In this document: piece after piece, positions 36,260-48,320 of the stretch | Layout: every line of letters begins with the position of its first letter | How positions within the stretch are numbered: position 1 is the stretch's first letter | Assembly (NCBI GenBank): GCA_030762935.1 | Contig: CM060900.1 | Span: 292,219,736 to 292,283,735, forward strand | Length of the DNA stretch: 64,000 bases | DNA from: Hymenopus coronatus | Taxonomy: Eukaryota; Arthropoda; Insecta; Mantodea; Hymenopodidae | Reading direction: 5' to 3' | The notes under the pieces: model-generated | Told to the model about the DNA's origin: nothing | The model's input: only the letters and a program-made list of their open reading frames with translations | Databases searched by the model: none | Program-made: the position numbers and the translations under genes

Positions 36260-37605
36260 ACAGAGTTTCATTAGGTGCCCTGGGCGGTCCCATCTCCAAC
36301 ACACACTGTCTGACACTCGCCCTTCTGGTTGCGTACCATTCTTTCTTGCGACAGTGCTTAACGCTCCCTTTTACTACTATGGCACCCCAGGTGATGACAC
36401 TGATTGATTATACATAGAATGAAGATGGAACAGCGGTGGAATGTGATGGGGGGGAAACCAGAGAACCCAGAGGAAACCCGCCCCTGCGCCGCTTTGTTCA
36501 CCATAAACGCCATATGTGGTCGCCTAGGATCGAACCCGGAACGCATAGTTAAGAGGCGAATGATTTAACCGCTCGACCACGGTACAGCCGTACCGTCATT
36601 CAGCAGGTGCCCACATCGGCCACATATCCATCACGTACCACTTGAAAGTCGTTGTTTGGTCCTTGAGTTGATCTCCTTTCTAAGTAGCACCTTCACTTGG
36701 TTACCCCAGCCGCCGGCCCCTCTCTTTGCAGGTTAGGCTTTCCTCTCTATACCCAGTGTCTTTTGGTCCTCGTCTTGGTGTGTGCAGCTCCATGCTAGGT
36801 GTTCCGGCTGGACTCACCTTCCTGTTACGCCCTTGCCTAAAGCTGACTGCGGTAGGCTACAGCAAACGATGGCTTCTGAAGCGGTTTTCGAGGGCCTCCC
36901 AAATCTTCCCGGACTTTGCTTGCTGTCAGCTGCGCGGCTTCCTCCTTTAATGACCATCGGTTATGAGTAGCGACAGCAGCGAATTGTTGGTGGAAGGCTT
37001 CAGAGGTTGATGTCCCGTCATACTTGGGTGGCTTGATGCTCGCGGATTTTGTGCCATGTCCTGGCGTCTTGACTTTCAACTTTCCGTCAAGGGTATTTTC
37101 AAAAACGGCGCTCAGTTCCTTGACTCTAATGTCGATTCTACCCTACAAGATATTAATGCGTTTTCCGGGCTTTTTCACGGCGCAAAGAGGTTCTTCAATG
37201 CATACTAGGGAATTAATACCATGAGGAAGGTTCTTCATCGTTCTCCCAAGTTCTTCCCCGTTCTTCTTCACGCTGGCCAGTTGTTCGTTTAATTTAACAA
37301 AAATTCCCGTTTTCTTGTTCTCCATCCGCAATTTATAGTTGTTATTTCAGTTCTCACCTTCATCATTCCAGATTCCACCTTTCCATCTTCTTCTTTGCGG
37401 TTTCCATTCCGGTTTGCAGTTTCTCTTCCATCTTCTCCATTCTGAATTTCACATATTCCATTCCAGATTTCACTTTCTCGTCCATTTTCTGCATTCCTAA
37501 TTTCATTTCCTCAACTTTCTCCCTTCCTGGGTTCATTTCCCTAATTTCGGTCAATAAACTTTTTATCATCTCCTCCAACACGGTGTAATAACCCGTCTGT
37601 GACAC
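36260..37605 (-). pseudogene. LTR-element gag pseudogene
   Basis: Structural polyprotein of a Ty3/gypsy-type element. On the minus strand it opens just inside the 5' LTR with a charged heptad-like region (37605-37363, rich in Lys, Glu, Met; probable coiled coil). A second frame follows at 37331-37143. The capsid-like segment at 37079-36837 reads IKPPKYDGTSTSEAFHQQF, then VATHNRWSLKEEAAQLTA, a hallmark of these gags. A damaged zinc knuckle CWRWDRPGHLMKLC lies at 36260-36301, where the second Cys is replaced by Trp. The part between capsid and knuckle is partly deleted and interrupted by a SINE. Several frameshifts. Confidence 0.75.
36342..36588 (-). mobile_element. SINE (family I) nested in the LTR element
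   Basis: Minus-strand SINE: CGTGGTCGAGCGGTTAAATC (A box), CCGGGTTCGATCC (B box), then GCGGCGCAGGGGCGGG. It is flanked by similar sequences, CGTACCATTC at 36332 and CGTACCGTCATTC at 36589, which look like a slightly diverged target-site duplication. It splits the gag zinc-knuckle region, so it is younger than the LTR element. Confidence 0.85.
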
Positions 37606-37606
37606 C

Positions 37607-37978
37607 TGTACAAAAAATGTCTCTATTGAGTTTAAAATCGGTTACAAATAAACACTTTAATTCATTGCTGCAAATAAATCACTCAATGCTTCGACAAGTA
37701 AGCAATTGCCGACTGCACGCCACTTCGGTCATTCTTGTCTCAGTACAATTCCCTACACTCACCAGCTTGCAATTTTTCCTTTTTATAGCTAGAAAGTGAC
37801 GTCACAGCTTTTGGAAGCTTGTGGAAACTGAAGGCTCTAGATGAGTCCAGACGTGTTGCGTTCCGCAGTCTTCGGTTACTGTCGTGCTGTTCTTCCTGTG
37901 TTGTTACGCATTCCAACGTCTGCAGCTATTCCGACTGACATACCAAAGTTAACCTGAAAGCGATAGCACACTATCACA
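37607..37978 (-). repeat. 5' LTR of the gag-only element
   Basis: Partner of 35158-35548, with a conserved minus-strand TATA box. Transcription would run leftwards into gag. Confidence 0.7.
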
Positions 37979-38304
37979 ACACTAAAACATGTTACCACGC
38001 CATTTTGACAAATTCGAGCAAACATTGTGCGGTTCAATGACGTCGGCCAGGATACCGATGTTGCTATATAGAGCACTTCTCTGAGTTTCCAATAGCCTGT
38101 CACATTATTCGGTAAGCTCAGGTAAATAAAACTCATGCATAATCGAAAGATTCCTAACTACTGCTTATAACATGGTGCGTAGGGTAAGAGACAAGAAAAA
38201 GCCTTGCTCCCGTGGTTCAACATTTTATGTAAACAAGTCCTGAGATGAATAGGGCTATGCGTCTCTAAGATACCAAACCTAACCAAACGTGAAGGACAAG
38301 AAAG

Positions 38305-38565
38305 AGGTGTTTTTATTTTTTTTAAAATACAGTTCCGGAGGCTTGTCACGGCTCCGGCGCTGTACTCCTTTATTCTCTCCATTTTTACCAGTTTCCTACA
38401 TTTCCTTAGTTGACCTTATTATTCTTAACATTTTCCTTTTACATACATATACACAAACATAGACAAACACAGAAACACCCATGCCCACGGTGGGACTCGA
38501 ACCCACGATCCTGTGCACCAAAGCAAGGCACTTTAGCGAGCGCGGCCACCGGGATCGGCACCTAT
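38305..38565 (-). mobile_element. tRNA-derived SINE (family II), copy 1
   Basis: The minus strand starts GGTGGCCGCGCTCGCTAAAG (A box) and CGTGGGTTCGAGTCCCACC (B box with paired T stem), then GGGCATGGGTGTTTCTGTG. It ends in a GC-rich block with GGAGTACAGCGCCGG and AAAATAAAAAAA. It matches 41398-41642. Confidence 0.85.
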
Positions 38566-39186
38566 TCAGTCGTATACGCTACAACAGCGATGACTGATGT
38601 TAATTAATTAATTTTTCCAGACAAGTCATGTCTATGGCAGGAGTTGGATATATTTGACTCACACCGAGGAATTCAATGGCAATGCCAGAATTTGAATAAC
38701 GGATCTCCAGGTATTTAGCCGGCTTCTTTAATCATTCAGCTACCATGCCGACACGGCATTAAATTCTGCAACTGACTCGCAAGCTTCCCGGTAAAACACA
38801 AGGTTATCTATAATGATTTTGAAATGATATACCCCCCGTGTCTACTTACAATGAGGAAATACTTTAGGTACTAGGCTTCACTATTATATCAGTTGGACTG
38901 TAGCATTCATTTTTGTTTTAGTCTGACTCTTAGCTATGCAACTCCATAATGATGCGTAGGACGATGGTGGTTGTTTGATAAAAATGTTTTTCCCATTGTG
39001 AGAGCTATCGTTCCTCAGACTTGGTCGCAGAGGTTCTGAAACACACTCTATAGGCCCGTAAACAGCAACCATTATATGCACAATGAATGGTGCACAAAGT
39101 AACATACGAAAACCAAACAAACATATACTTTAGCATCGGTACCCTGAAAGAAGAATTTGAGAGCGAGTGTTTTATTTACAATTTTT
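38566..39186. other. Unassigned DNA with a possible tRNA-like relic
   Basis: On the minus strand near 38740-38660 there is GGTAGCTGAATGATTAAAG (A-box-like) and TATTCAAATTCTGG (B-box-like). It may be another decayed SINE head; no second copy is present. Nothing else is recognised. Confidence 0.35.
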
Positions 39187-39240
39187 TGGTAGTGTTTAAC
39201 GCCCGCTTTAACTACTTATGGCATCGCAGGCGGTTATTTA
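39187..39240 (-). mobile_element. Detached 3' tail of a family I SINE
   Basis: The sequence GTGTTTAACGCCCGCTTTAA, then CTACTTATGGCATCGCAGGC, is the reverse complement of the family I SINE tail seen at 46362-46416. There is no tRNA head or body on either side, so only the last roughly 50 bp of a SINE is present. Confidence 0.75.
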
Positions 39241-39776
39241 CAAAGGAGCAAAGTTTTCTACAAGTTATGCAACAGAAGAAATGATAACAAATAGTGTTTT
39301 TTGGAAGGGTCAAATAAAAATACATTTTAACGTTTACAAAGGTTGCCTTCGTGCCATGGAAACTATCTTCCAGCTGTAATTTTCCTTCAAATCATTTAAA
39401 ACACGAGACAATTATTTGAACCGGTTCAAATTATAAGATATACTTTTAAAAGCCCCAAAGTAATCATTTTAAGAATTAATTTAAAGATGCATGTAGAGAA
39501 ACTTTCATTTCCAGTACCATTACGTGGATACCAGTAGTAGCGAAATGTACGTCCGAGCGGATGTAATCTATTTCCAATTAATTTCTAACTTATCCAGAAT
39601 AAATATTGATTAATCCTTTCTTAATGTGAAACCTTTAGTATTTATACCTTGAAATAGGAATTTCATGATGCTAACAATGTAAGCTTATAGTTTTGAGGAT
39701 GCTGTTCAAATTCCAGCAATGTCTAGCTGTATAATTTCTAAACTACACGAATTAAAATGTATAAATACATTTAAGG

Positions 39777-39818
<42 letters not shown>

Positions 39819-40521
39819 GCATGTCAATAATTTTACCTAGATATCAACTTATCTGGAATTTATTTGAACCGAGCTTGTCTATAAATTTGCAAGTTTTGAA
39901 ATAATAGTATTGAAATGACAAAATAAAAACTAATTTATGTTTGGGATGTGATATAACCACGTGCTGTTATTCCAATTTATAGATAGTTTTATGTCTTAAC
40001 CGTTTCTGTAAATGTAAAATCTAGTTCTCATTATGCTAAAATAAACATCATATTCTAAACTCATTATGGATTGCTCGAGTAGAATTCAGTTGTATTTTCT
40101 AATTATAGTACTGTATTTTAAACATATACTCTATTTATTGGCTTATGATCCATTAAGGTAACTATTTCAGTTGAAAATATGTAACACAGGAAGAAATTAA
40201 TTTAACAAACTATATTTGACTGTAGTGTTGTCAAAAGCCTATAGCCTCCGACAGAACTTTTAAAAATAGTCATCTTCGTTGCCTGCATTTGTTGATTGCG
40301 CTTTATTTAAAGAAATGCCACTTTAGGACGATTTTGAGTAAACTTTTGCACACTAGACTTTGATGATGTCTTGAATCACACTATTTACTGTGAACTCATT
40401 ATTTAACATTCCAAGACTGGTGCCTTTATTTTCGTTATAGTCTATATTATCCTGTATACGAATTAAGTGATTTATAAAATTATTGTCTAATATACCTAAG
40501 GGCATTTGGATATAGAATTAT
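39241..40521. other. Unassigned AT-rich DNA with (TA)n
   Basis: A (TA)n microsatellite lies at 39781-39815. No gene or element is otherwise recognised. Confidence 0.55.
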
Positions 40522-40762
40522 TGGCCGCACCGAGGCCGAATGGTTAGACCACTTGCCTCTCACCTAGGCAGCCCAAGTTCAATCCCAAGCAACCGTATGT
40601 ATGATTTGTGATGGTCAAAGCTACGCAGGGGTGGTTTACTCCGGGTTCAGTGGTTTCCCCCGCCATCGCGTTCCACCGGTGCACCATTGCTATTCCATGT
40701 ACCATCAGTGTTATCGCCTGCAGCGCCTGAGTAGTAAAATCGGTCGTTAAACGCTATAAAAT
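40522..40762 (+). mobile_element. tRNA-derived SINE (family I)
   Basis: Head GCACCGAGGCCGAATGGTTA (A box) and CAAGTTCAATCCC (B box). The body has GATGGTCAAAGCTACGCAGG and CCCCCGCCATCGCGTTCC. The tail is ATCGGTCGTTAAACGCTATA. Close in layout to 33579 and 46355, with the full 3' tail. Confidence 0.85.
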
Positions 40763-41397
40763 AGTAGAATTATCATTCTTGTATATTTGGTTTGCAAACG
40801 GATCAAACTGTGGGGTACCGATGCTCTTATAGGGTACATTAGATATTTCATAAAGCTAGAGCTAATGTTGCATGACTTTGAGTTACCGATATTCGAGGCA
40901 AGATGTCGTAAATTATGGAGTCGTGACCCTATATAAAAAAAAAAACGAGAAATATGTGAAGACAAATCTTTGCATCTAAATTAGAGACGCAGGTAGACCC
41001 ACTCTTCATTGACTTTTAGCAAAGGGACCATTTCTATTTCAAGGTAGTTAGCTTTTAACAAAGAAAATTGTAATAACTGAGTTCTGTTTAATTAGGATCA
41101 TCAATTAGTATTTTCCCACATCTCTTGTAACGTGTATTCTGGTCAATTTCTGTGTGTGATATTAAAGGCACTGTCATCTTGCACAATTGGGCGTACTTAT
41201 CTGTTGCGCGATATCACCCGTAAAGCACCTTCACCTGCGGCGTAAGCCCTGAGGATCCCGGCTTTCTCTAAGTAAACGCCTTTCTGTTATGCTCTTGCAT
41301 TATTTGCCGATCTAGCTGTTTCCTATTTCCTGCCGGGAACAAGTTCTCTAGGTATAGGATGATTGTTCTGACCATATGGGTGAGAAGAGGTGTTGCG
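40763..41397. other. Unassigned DNA
   Basis: About 630 bp, nothing recognised. Confidence 0.5.
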
Positions 41398-41642
41398 TTT
41401 TTTTTTTAATAAACAGTAACGGAGTCTGATCAGGACTCCGGTACTGTATCCCTATTTACATTTCCCCCCGTAGGTTTTACTGATTACTGGTTTACTGGTT
41501 TTACTCTTTCTTTTACAAATATATACACATTGCACAAACATATAACACCCATGCCCAAGGTGGGACTCGAACCCACGATCCCCAGCCCACGAAGCACCAA
41601 AGCGAGACGCTTTAGCGAGCGTGGCCATGGGGACCGGCTTGT
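41398..41642 (-). mobile_element. tRNA-derived SINE (family II), copy 2
   Basis: The minus strand begins AAGCCGGTCCCCATGGCCAC, CTCGCTAAAGCGTCTCG (A-box region) and GTGGGTTCGAGTCCCACC (B box). The tail has ATACAGTACCGGAGTCC and ends in an A run. Same order as 38305-38565. Confidence 0.85.
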
Positions 41643-42480
41643 GTTGAGCGTATGTGTTTCCAGTTACTTTTTGTGTAATTTTTTTAGTATGTTGGTGGCT
41701 TTGTCTTGTGTAATAAGTTTGTGGGGTACCATTTTAGTTTAGGATTGTTGTTTTTTTTTTTGGTTCGGGGTGTTTTATCTTTACAGAGGTTCATTTTATG
41801 CTTCGGGTGGTTTTTGTGTTCTGGATGGTTGGCGATTATTCCTGTGTTCAGAGTTCATTGGGGTGGTTATTATGTATGGGAGTAATTAGGGTGATTTTGG
41901 TTTAGGGGTGGTTTAGTATGTAGGTGTGGTTGGGGTTGTTTTTGTGTATGAGAGTATTTGTTGTGTTCCGGGGTGATTTCTCAATTCTGGCGTCTTTTAT
42001 GGTCGTCCTGGGTTTGAGGGTGTTAAGGAGTGAAATTTTGGTTCTGGTGGTTGTTGGTGGTGTTTCTTTTTGTGTGTAAGTGGAGTTTTTAGTATTTTGA
42101 GTCGTCTTTGTATGAGGACGATTTGAGCTGTGTGAAATTTGGAGTATTTGTGTGTGTATCGTATTTTTGGTTTGAGAGTGGTGCTTTTTGAGTTTGCTGT
42201 CGTCTGTGTTTAGGTGGATGGCTGATACTGGTAGTATATAATATACCAACTTATTTATGCGTACATGAATTGCTTTTGATCTAACTATTGCTTTTGAGGG
42301 ACTGGTTGGATTTTGACTTCCATGTTTGGATGATACAATTTTTAGACCCCCATTCCTTTCCTTTAAAAGTTTAGTTTCGTATGAACTCTTACATATGTCC
42401 ACATTTGTTTCCCTTAATTTAAATGTTCTCTCTCAGCAGCAGGTACTTTTACCTCAGTGGCTTTAACAACGATTAAAGCT
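41643..42480. other. Strongly G+T-skewed tract
   Basis: From about 41643 to 42240 the plus strand is dominated by G and T, with very little C. The minus strand therefore reads as an A/C-rich stretch with a 166-codon open frame (41902-42402), rich in Thr, Lys, Asn and Pro in its second half. I recognise no domain. Composition alone can explain the open frame. The skew ends abruptly near 42250. Confidence 0.5.
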
Positions 42481-43009
42481 CTTACTGCAGAACTTCTGAA
42501 ACAATAAGAAAAAACATAAGTAATGTGTGTTCAAATGTAAAATATTTAATGTGACATGCAAATTTTTCCTCTGGTATCTCGCTGTTAACCATGCAATCAA
42601 AGTATGAAGGCGACTCTTTGTGAGGAAATGAAACTGTATAGGCGAGAGCATAATTAAAACCAGTGCAGCGTCCTCGTCCTGTTCGGAATAAAGTGAGCCT
42701 CGTCATAATCAACAAAATCATCACACAAAGCATCGTCATTAGATCCAAATTAATTGTTGTTTTTTTATCCTCAAAAAGCTGCATTTTTGTAAACTCGCTT
42801 ACCCTTTCTCTTACATTTGCAAATTGTAATCTATATTTATTCTCTGAGTTGCCATAATGAGTTCAAACTTCCTTTTCTTTGAATTAACGTTCCGATACGT
42901 CAGTCTTTGTTTCCATAAAACTTGTTTGAGAAATAGATACGCCAATGACCAGATACTTTTACTAGGTACAGAGACTGTCTCTAACATGAGTAAAATTCTA
43001 AACACACAC
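42481..43009. other. Unassigned DNA
   Basis: About 530 bp of mixed composition, with short open frames on both strands and nothing recognised. Confidence 0.5.
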
Positions 43010-44275
<1,266 letters not shown>

Positions 44276-47200
44276 TCCATCAATGTCGAGAGCATACTTC
44301 TTGGGTCTCAGTTCAGCAAAGCGTTTGATGATTTTTCCACTAGCTTCATTTTTAAACTTTCCCAACACCTTTTGTTCGGTTTGGAGTGGCTCATGTGACT
44401 TGGAGGGTAATCAGATGTATCTAAATGTTCAAGAAATTACATTTTGTACTGGTATATGTCGGCTGGATAACTCAATGAATGAAGGAGTCCGTATCCATAT
44501 ACATAAGCTTCAGGTTTTCAGTTCCATCATAAGGCAATAGTACATCATATTGGTATGAGTACATGAGGGTTTTTGAGATATCCAGCTCGCTCATTCCGAT
44601 GTATTTTGGCTTGTTGAATATAATCTGTCGTGACGCCATGTGAACAGCTGCTAGGCTAGGTCCATATATACTTCGGTGGATGAATGTAGGCTTAGAAATC
44701 ACATTTTCCAATGTTCTCTCATTTGTCACAAGACGTATATACATGCGATTTCGTATATTCACCATGGTTTTCCCAAACATAGCATTGTTGAAGAATTTGT
44801 ACAGGTCCTTTTCAAAGTCATTTCTAGCCTGTTGCCTCAGCTTGTTACTTAACGTTATGTATGGTTATAACCAGCACGTAGTTGAAACTGGAGTTTTGCT
44901 AGTCATAGTCCATGTTTGAGTGCCTGTTTTAACATCTTGTAATGTAAAACATACTTCCTCCTACTGTGTGCAATTAGTTCCTTTACAGTTGATTTCCCTG
45001 GCTTCAATCACTCAGGCAAGAATGGCAAATCATTATGAGGATCGTGAAGCTCAGTAGGATAATCCACATCAATTTCGAACATATGTCCAAGAGGATCATC
45101 CTCTTTTAATGTTTCTATATTAATACTATCAGGAGAAACCCACTGAAATCCTCCATAAGGCAGTGGATGCTGCATGGCCCATTCTTTATGGTTATTTGCG
45201 TCTTCGTTTGCAACAAACTCAGTTGGTTTATTAGGATCAAACTCGTCCATATAGGTGTTGTTAGCCTGGGCATACCGGTGAGACCCCTGGCCTTATCCCT
45301 CTCTTATGCCAGATTCTACCTTGAGAAGCTGCTCATAATCCAATAACAATTCTAGCTCAATCCCGATGTACAAAAGCATAGTATCCCAGGTAAGACCCGG
45401 AGATGTAAAGTAATGTGCAGGATGAACCTTATGAGTATTCGATGTTTGCTCTATTAAGGCTTCAAACACTTCTGCGAGTAGCAGAACCTTTGAGGTTAAG
45501 TAGAGATCACTGTAGTCTCCTATATTTCGGATATTAAACCACTCCCATACATTTTTAGCATGTTCATAGTCTTGTTCATTGATTTCCTCTGCATTTAGTC
45601 TATTGTAGAACGCTTCCTTTGGAGGTAAGCATGTTTCTTTTAAAAAATACCATGATGTTATGTAATCATAGGGAAATACTCCTTTCCGAGTCACCAAGCC
45701 GATCTTCTCTTCTTTTGCATGTCTCAGGAAACGATGTTAGGTTTTTGTTAGTTTATCTAAAATTGAACTGAGGAAACGGTATGTATCAACAAATCGAAGC
45801 TTAATATCTCCAACATGCTTCGAGAATTATATATACTTTTCTTCAGAGCACGGAATTACCTCCACTCTTTCACTTGTAAAGCCTAACTGTTTAATTATGA
45901 AATGAGAATCATATCCGCTTAAGTTGTGCATGACAGGAATATATTTTGGTGTTTTGCAGGCTAGATTGCATTCATTATGGGGACTTCCTCGATATTCGCC
46001 AGTCAAATGATCATGATCCCTAAACTTCCAATTTTTTAGTGCATTTGTTATTAGAGAAGTAGAATTCAGTAGAAGACTCAAAATACTCCTTTTGTTGGTC
46101 CGCTATTTTCAGAGGTTTAGCAAATTTGAATATACTGCTAATCTTATTTACAAGAGACATTAGATAATCCATAACTTTCTCAGCAGCATCATATCCTCTA
46201 TATATATATTAGCGACAGCATGTTCCCTGCAGATAGTAACATGTTCCTTCCATTTTTGCACTCCATTTCGTCCATTTCGGCCATCAAAATGGGTGAAGCA
46301 GGGTTTACAGCTGTGCACTTGTCCTTCATATTTTGTCTTTTGCTGTATATATAAAGATTTGTTTTGTTAGTGTTTAAAGCCCACTTTAACTACTTATGAC
46401 ACCGCAGGCGGTGACACTGGTGATATATGAATGAAGATGGAGCATTGGTGGAATGCGATGGCGGGGGAAACCGCAGTACCCGGAGAAAACCCGCCCCAGC
46501 GCCGCTTTGTGCACCACAAATCTCACATGCGGTTGCTTGGGATCAGCCCCGGCCGTCTAGGTGAGAGGCAAGTGGTCTAACCACTCGGCCATGGCACGGC
46601 CATATATAATGATGCGTGCCATTTCCATCACTCAGAAGAAACAGGTCACGGTGGTCACATAGTCCTTCCTCTACAACCTTTATTGGAAACACTTCTTGCT
46701 TTTCATCCAGTCCAAACACGTTGATAGATTTATCATTTTTCTTTTCAAATGTCGGGGTTTCTGACAATGACGTAGGAAACGTGGTGCACGAGAAATCATA
46801 TTTGTCTTCGAGTTTCTTGTATTTTTTGACACGTTGACGATTCTTTTGAATGTATTGTGCAAGGATAGCGTATAAAAACACCGCTCATCACTATGGTTCT
46901 GAGGGTTCACACACGCTTTCTTTGCTTCTATAGATGCAGGCAGAGGAATATAACTGCTTCCACGAAGAGTGTTGTACTTATTAATTCGAATGCCTACTAC
47001 CCTCAGAGCAAGCAGAGCCCAATTGCTTCCTTTAAGTTGATATTCATCCATTTCAGCATCCAGTTTCTTGAATTTCGTCTCTAAAATGGTGTCTAAATCA
47101 GTTTATAGAAATTCTGCCTGATTCCGGGTAATGAAGGTCATGCCTGTAGTTTCTCCAGAACTATTTACCAGTGGGAATTCCACTAACAGGTTAATCTTCA

Positions 47201-47624
47201 CAGCTTTATGCATGGGGAGCTCTTTTTGCGCAGGTTGTATAATCTTATGTTTAACTTCCTGTAGGTAAGTCTTCATGTCCTTACTCGAATTGCATCGGAT
47301 GAAGTAAGATTTAAGACGTCCTTTAAACGACGTATCATATTCTTTCAGGTCACACTCACCCTCCATTGTAGTCAATAGTTGGTGTCTCGTAGGCTCGGTT
47401 TTTGTTTTCTTTAGAGCAATACCGGCACCGCAATGCTCTTCAGGCCGACTACCATTGTAGCTGTTACCGAAGCTTGTAACACAGTGTTGGCATTTGAAGA
47501 GTTGACCGCAAATCATTTAATGCCCTCTCTTTTCATAACTCCTTAGAAAGATTTTGCCACACTTAATACAACTGTAGCCAGAAGTAGAGTTCAAAGATAC
47601 TCCGCTGAATGTAGCTTTCTGCAT
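44276..47624 (-). pseudogene. Maverick/Polinton-type DNA polymerase B pseudogene, copy 1
   Basis: Protein-primed family B polymerase of the kind carried by Maverick/Polinton elements. Start chosen at ATG 47624-47622, followed by a zinc-finger-like CIKCGKIFLRSYEKRGH. Then KCQHC; KYNTLRGSSYIPLPASIEAK with VNPQN (near 46950); FPTSLSETPTFEK; a Cys/His segment; RDHDHLTGEYRGSPHNECN near 46010; and VFPYDYITSW near 45670. Palm motif A reads DANNHKEWAM (near 45205), where DANNLYGWAM is usual. Motif B is FGKTMVNIRNR and motif C YMDTDS is intact (near 44480). The exonuclease I segment is deleted between about 46200 and 46130. A stop at 47100, frameshifts and a SINE break it. The C-terminus is cut at the (ATT)n array. 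Confidence 0.88.
46355..46601 (-). mobile_element. SINE (family I) nested in polymerase copy 1
   Basis: Complete SINE on the minus strand: GTGCCATGGCCGAGTGGTTA (A box), GGGGCTGATCCC (altered B box), then GTGGTGCACAAAGCGGCGCT, and the tail ending CACTAACAAAACAAA. It is flanked by ATATATAA at 46347-46354 and 46602-46609, a target-site duplication. It interrupts the polymerase N-terminal region. Confidence 0.92.
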
Positions 47625-48207
47625 GTCTCCAATCTGATAAATACTTCTAAGTATGATAAAAAGGACAGAACTTTTATCCCCGTAACACGTTCTTCTCGCT
47701 ATTGGTAGCTAGTTTCACCAAGAGGAGCTAATATACTCAACTCGAAGCAAACTGACGCAATGAAGATCTGCTTTTTTTTTTTTTAAGGGGCGGCCCCACA
47801 CCCGCCGCCCCCGGTGACGATCATCCACAGAGGCTACATTGTCTCCCCATGCACAAGCTGTTAGTTGACTAATCTAACTAAAGATACTGGCTAAGGAGAC
47901 GGGGTGCAGTGTTAGTATTGAGTACATGCTTGTTATTGGTCGGGCTCCGCGATTGCACCCCGGTTAGTCTAAGTATTAGTTCTAGCTGGTATGCGAGCGC
48001 GTGCAATGCATCCTGGCAGACCGAACATACCAAAGTCTGTTCGGCGCCCAGGGTGCGTAGAGGAGATTGTTAGGATGGATGAAATGGGGAGTAAGTGAGA
48101 AGAGGTGGTTAGTCGGAGCATAAAAGGCGGTTGCTAATAAAATGAATTAATACTAAATTACATGCGAATGGAATGCCATGGTGGGGGCAGAGTCTAATAA
48201 TGTTACC

Positions 48208-48208
<1 letters not shown>

Positions 48209-48241
<33 letters not shown>

Positions 48242-48242
48242 T
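48209..48242. repeat. (GT)n microsatellite in the LINE 3' UTR
   Basis: About 34 bp of GT repeats, within the 3' UTR of the Jockey-clade element. Confidence 0.9.
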
Positions 48243-48320
48243 ATGGATGCAGTGATGTTCACTGTCGAGCTGCTAAGGCAGCTCATGTGGTAGTTTGGGA
48301 ATCTGTCAACAGAAAAGCAG

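Larger units (their letters stand above)
35158..37978 (-). mobile_element. LTR retrotransposon (Ty3/gypsy-like), gag-only, dead
   Basis: Two related direct repeats flank the element: 35158-35548 and 37607-37978. On the minus strand each starts TGTGATAGTG and ends in ACA. Each carries a TATA box on the minus strand (CTATAAAA, at 35339-35348 and near 37781). The right repeat is the 5' LTR. The internal region is only about 2.06 kb and includes a 247-bp SINE, so there is no room for pol; I see gag only. The LTRs differ considerably by eye, so the insertion is old. No matching target-site duplication is seen at the chosen ends. Confidence 0.7.

Noticed and set aside
35568..36407. 279-codon plus-strand frame
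   Set aside because: It runs antisense to the LTR element and ends inside a SINE. No recognisable domain; the GC-rich element leaves few stops on the opposite strand.
41902..42402. 166-codon minus-strand frame as a possible host gene
   Set aside because: Composition skew removes stops on this strand. No domain, start context or splice pattern supports a gene; kept only as a compositional observation.
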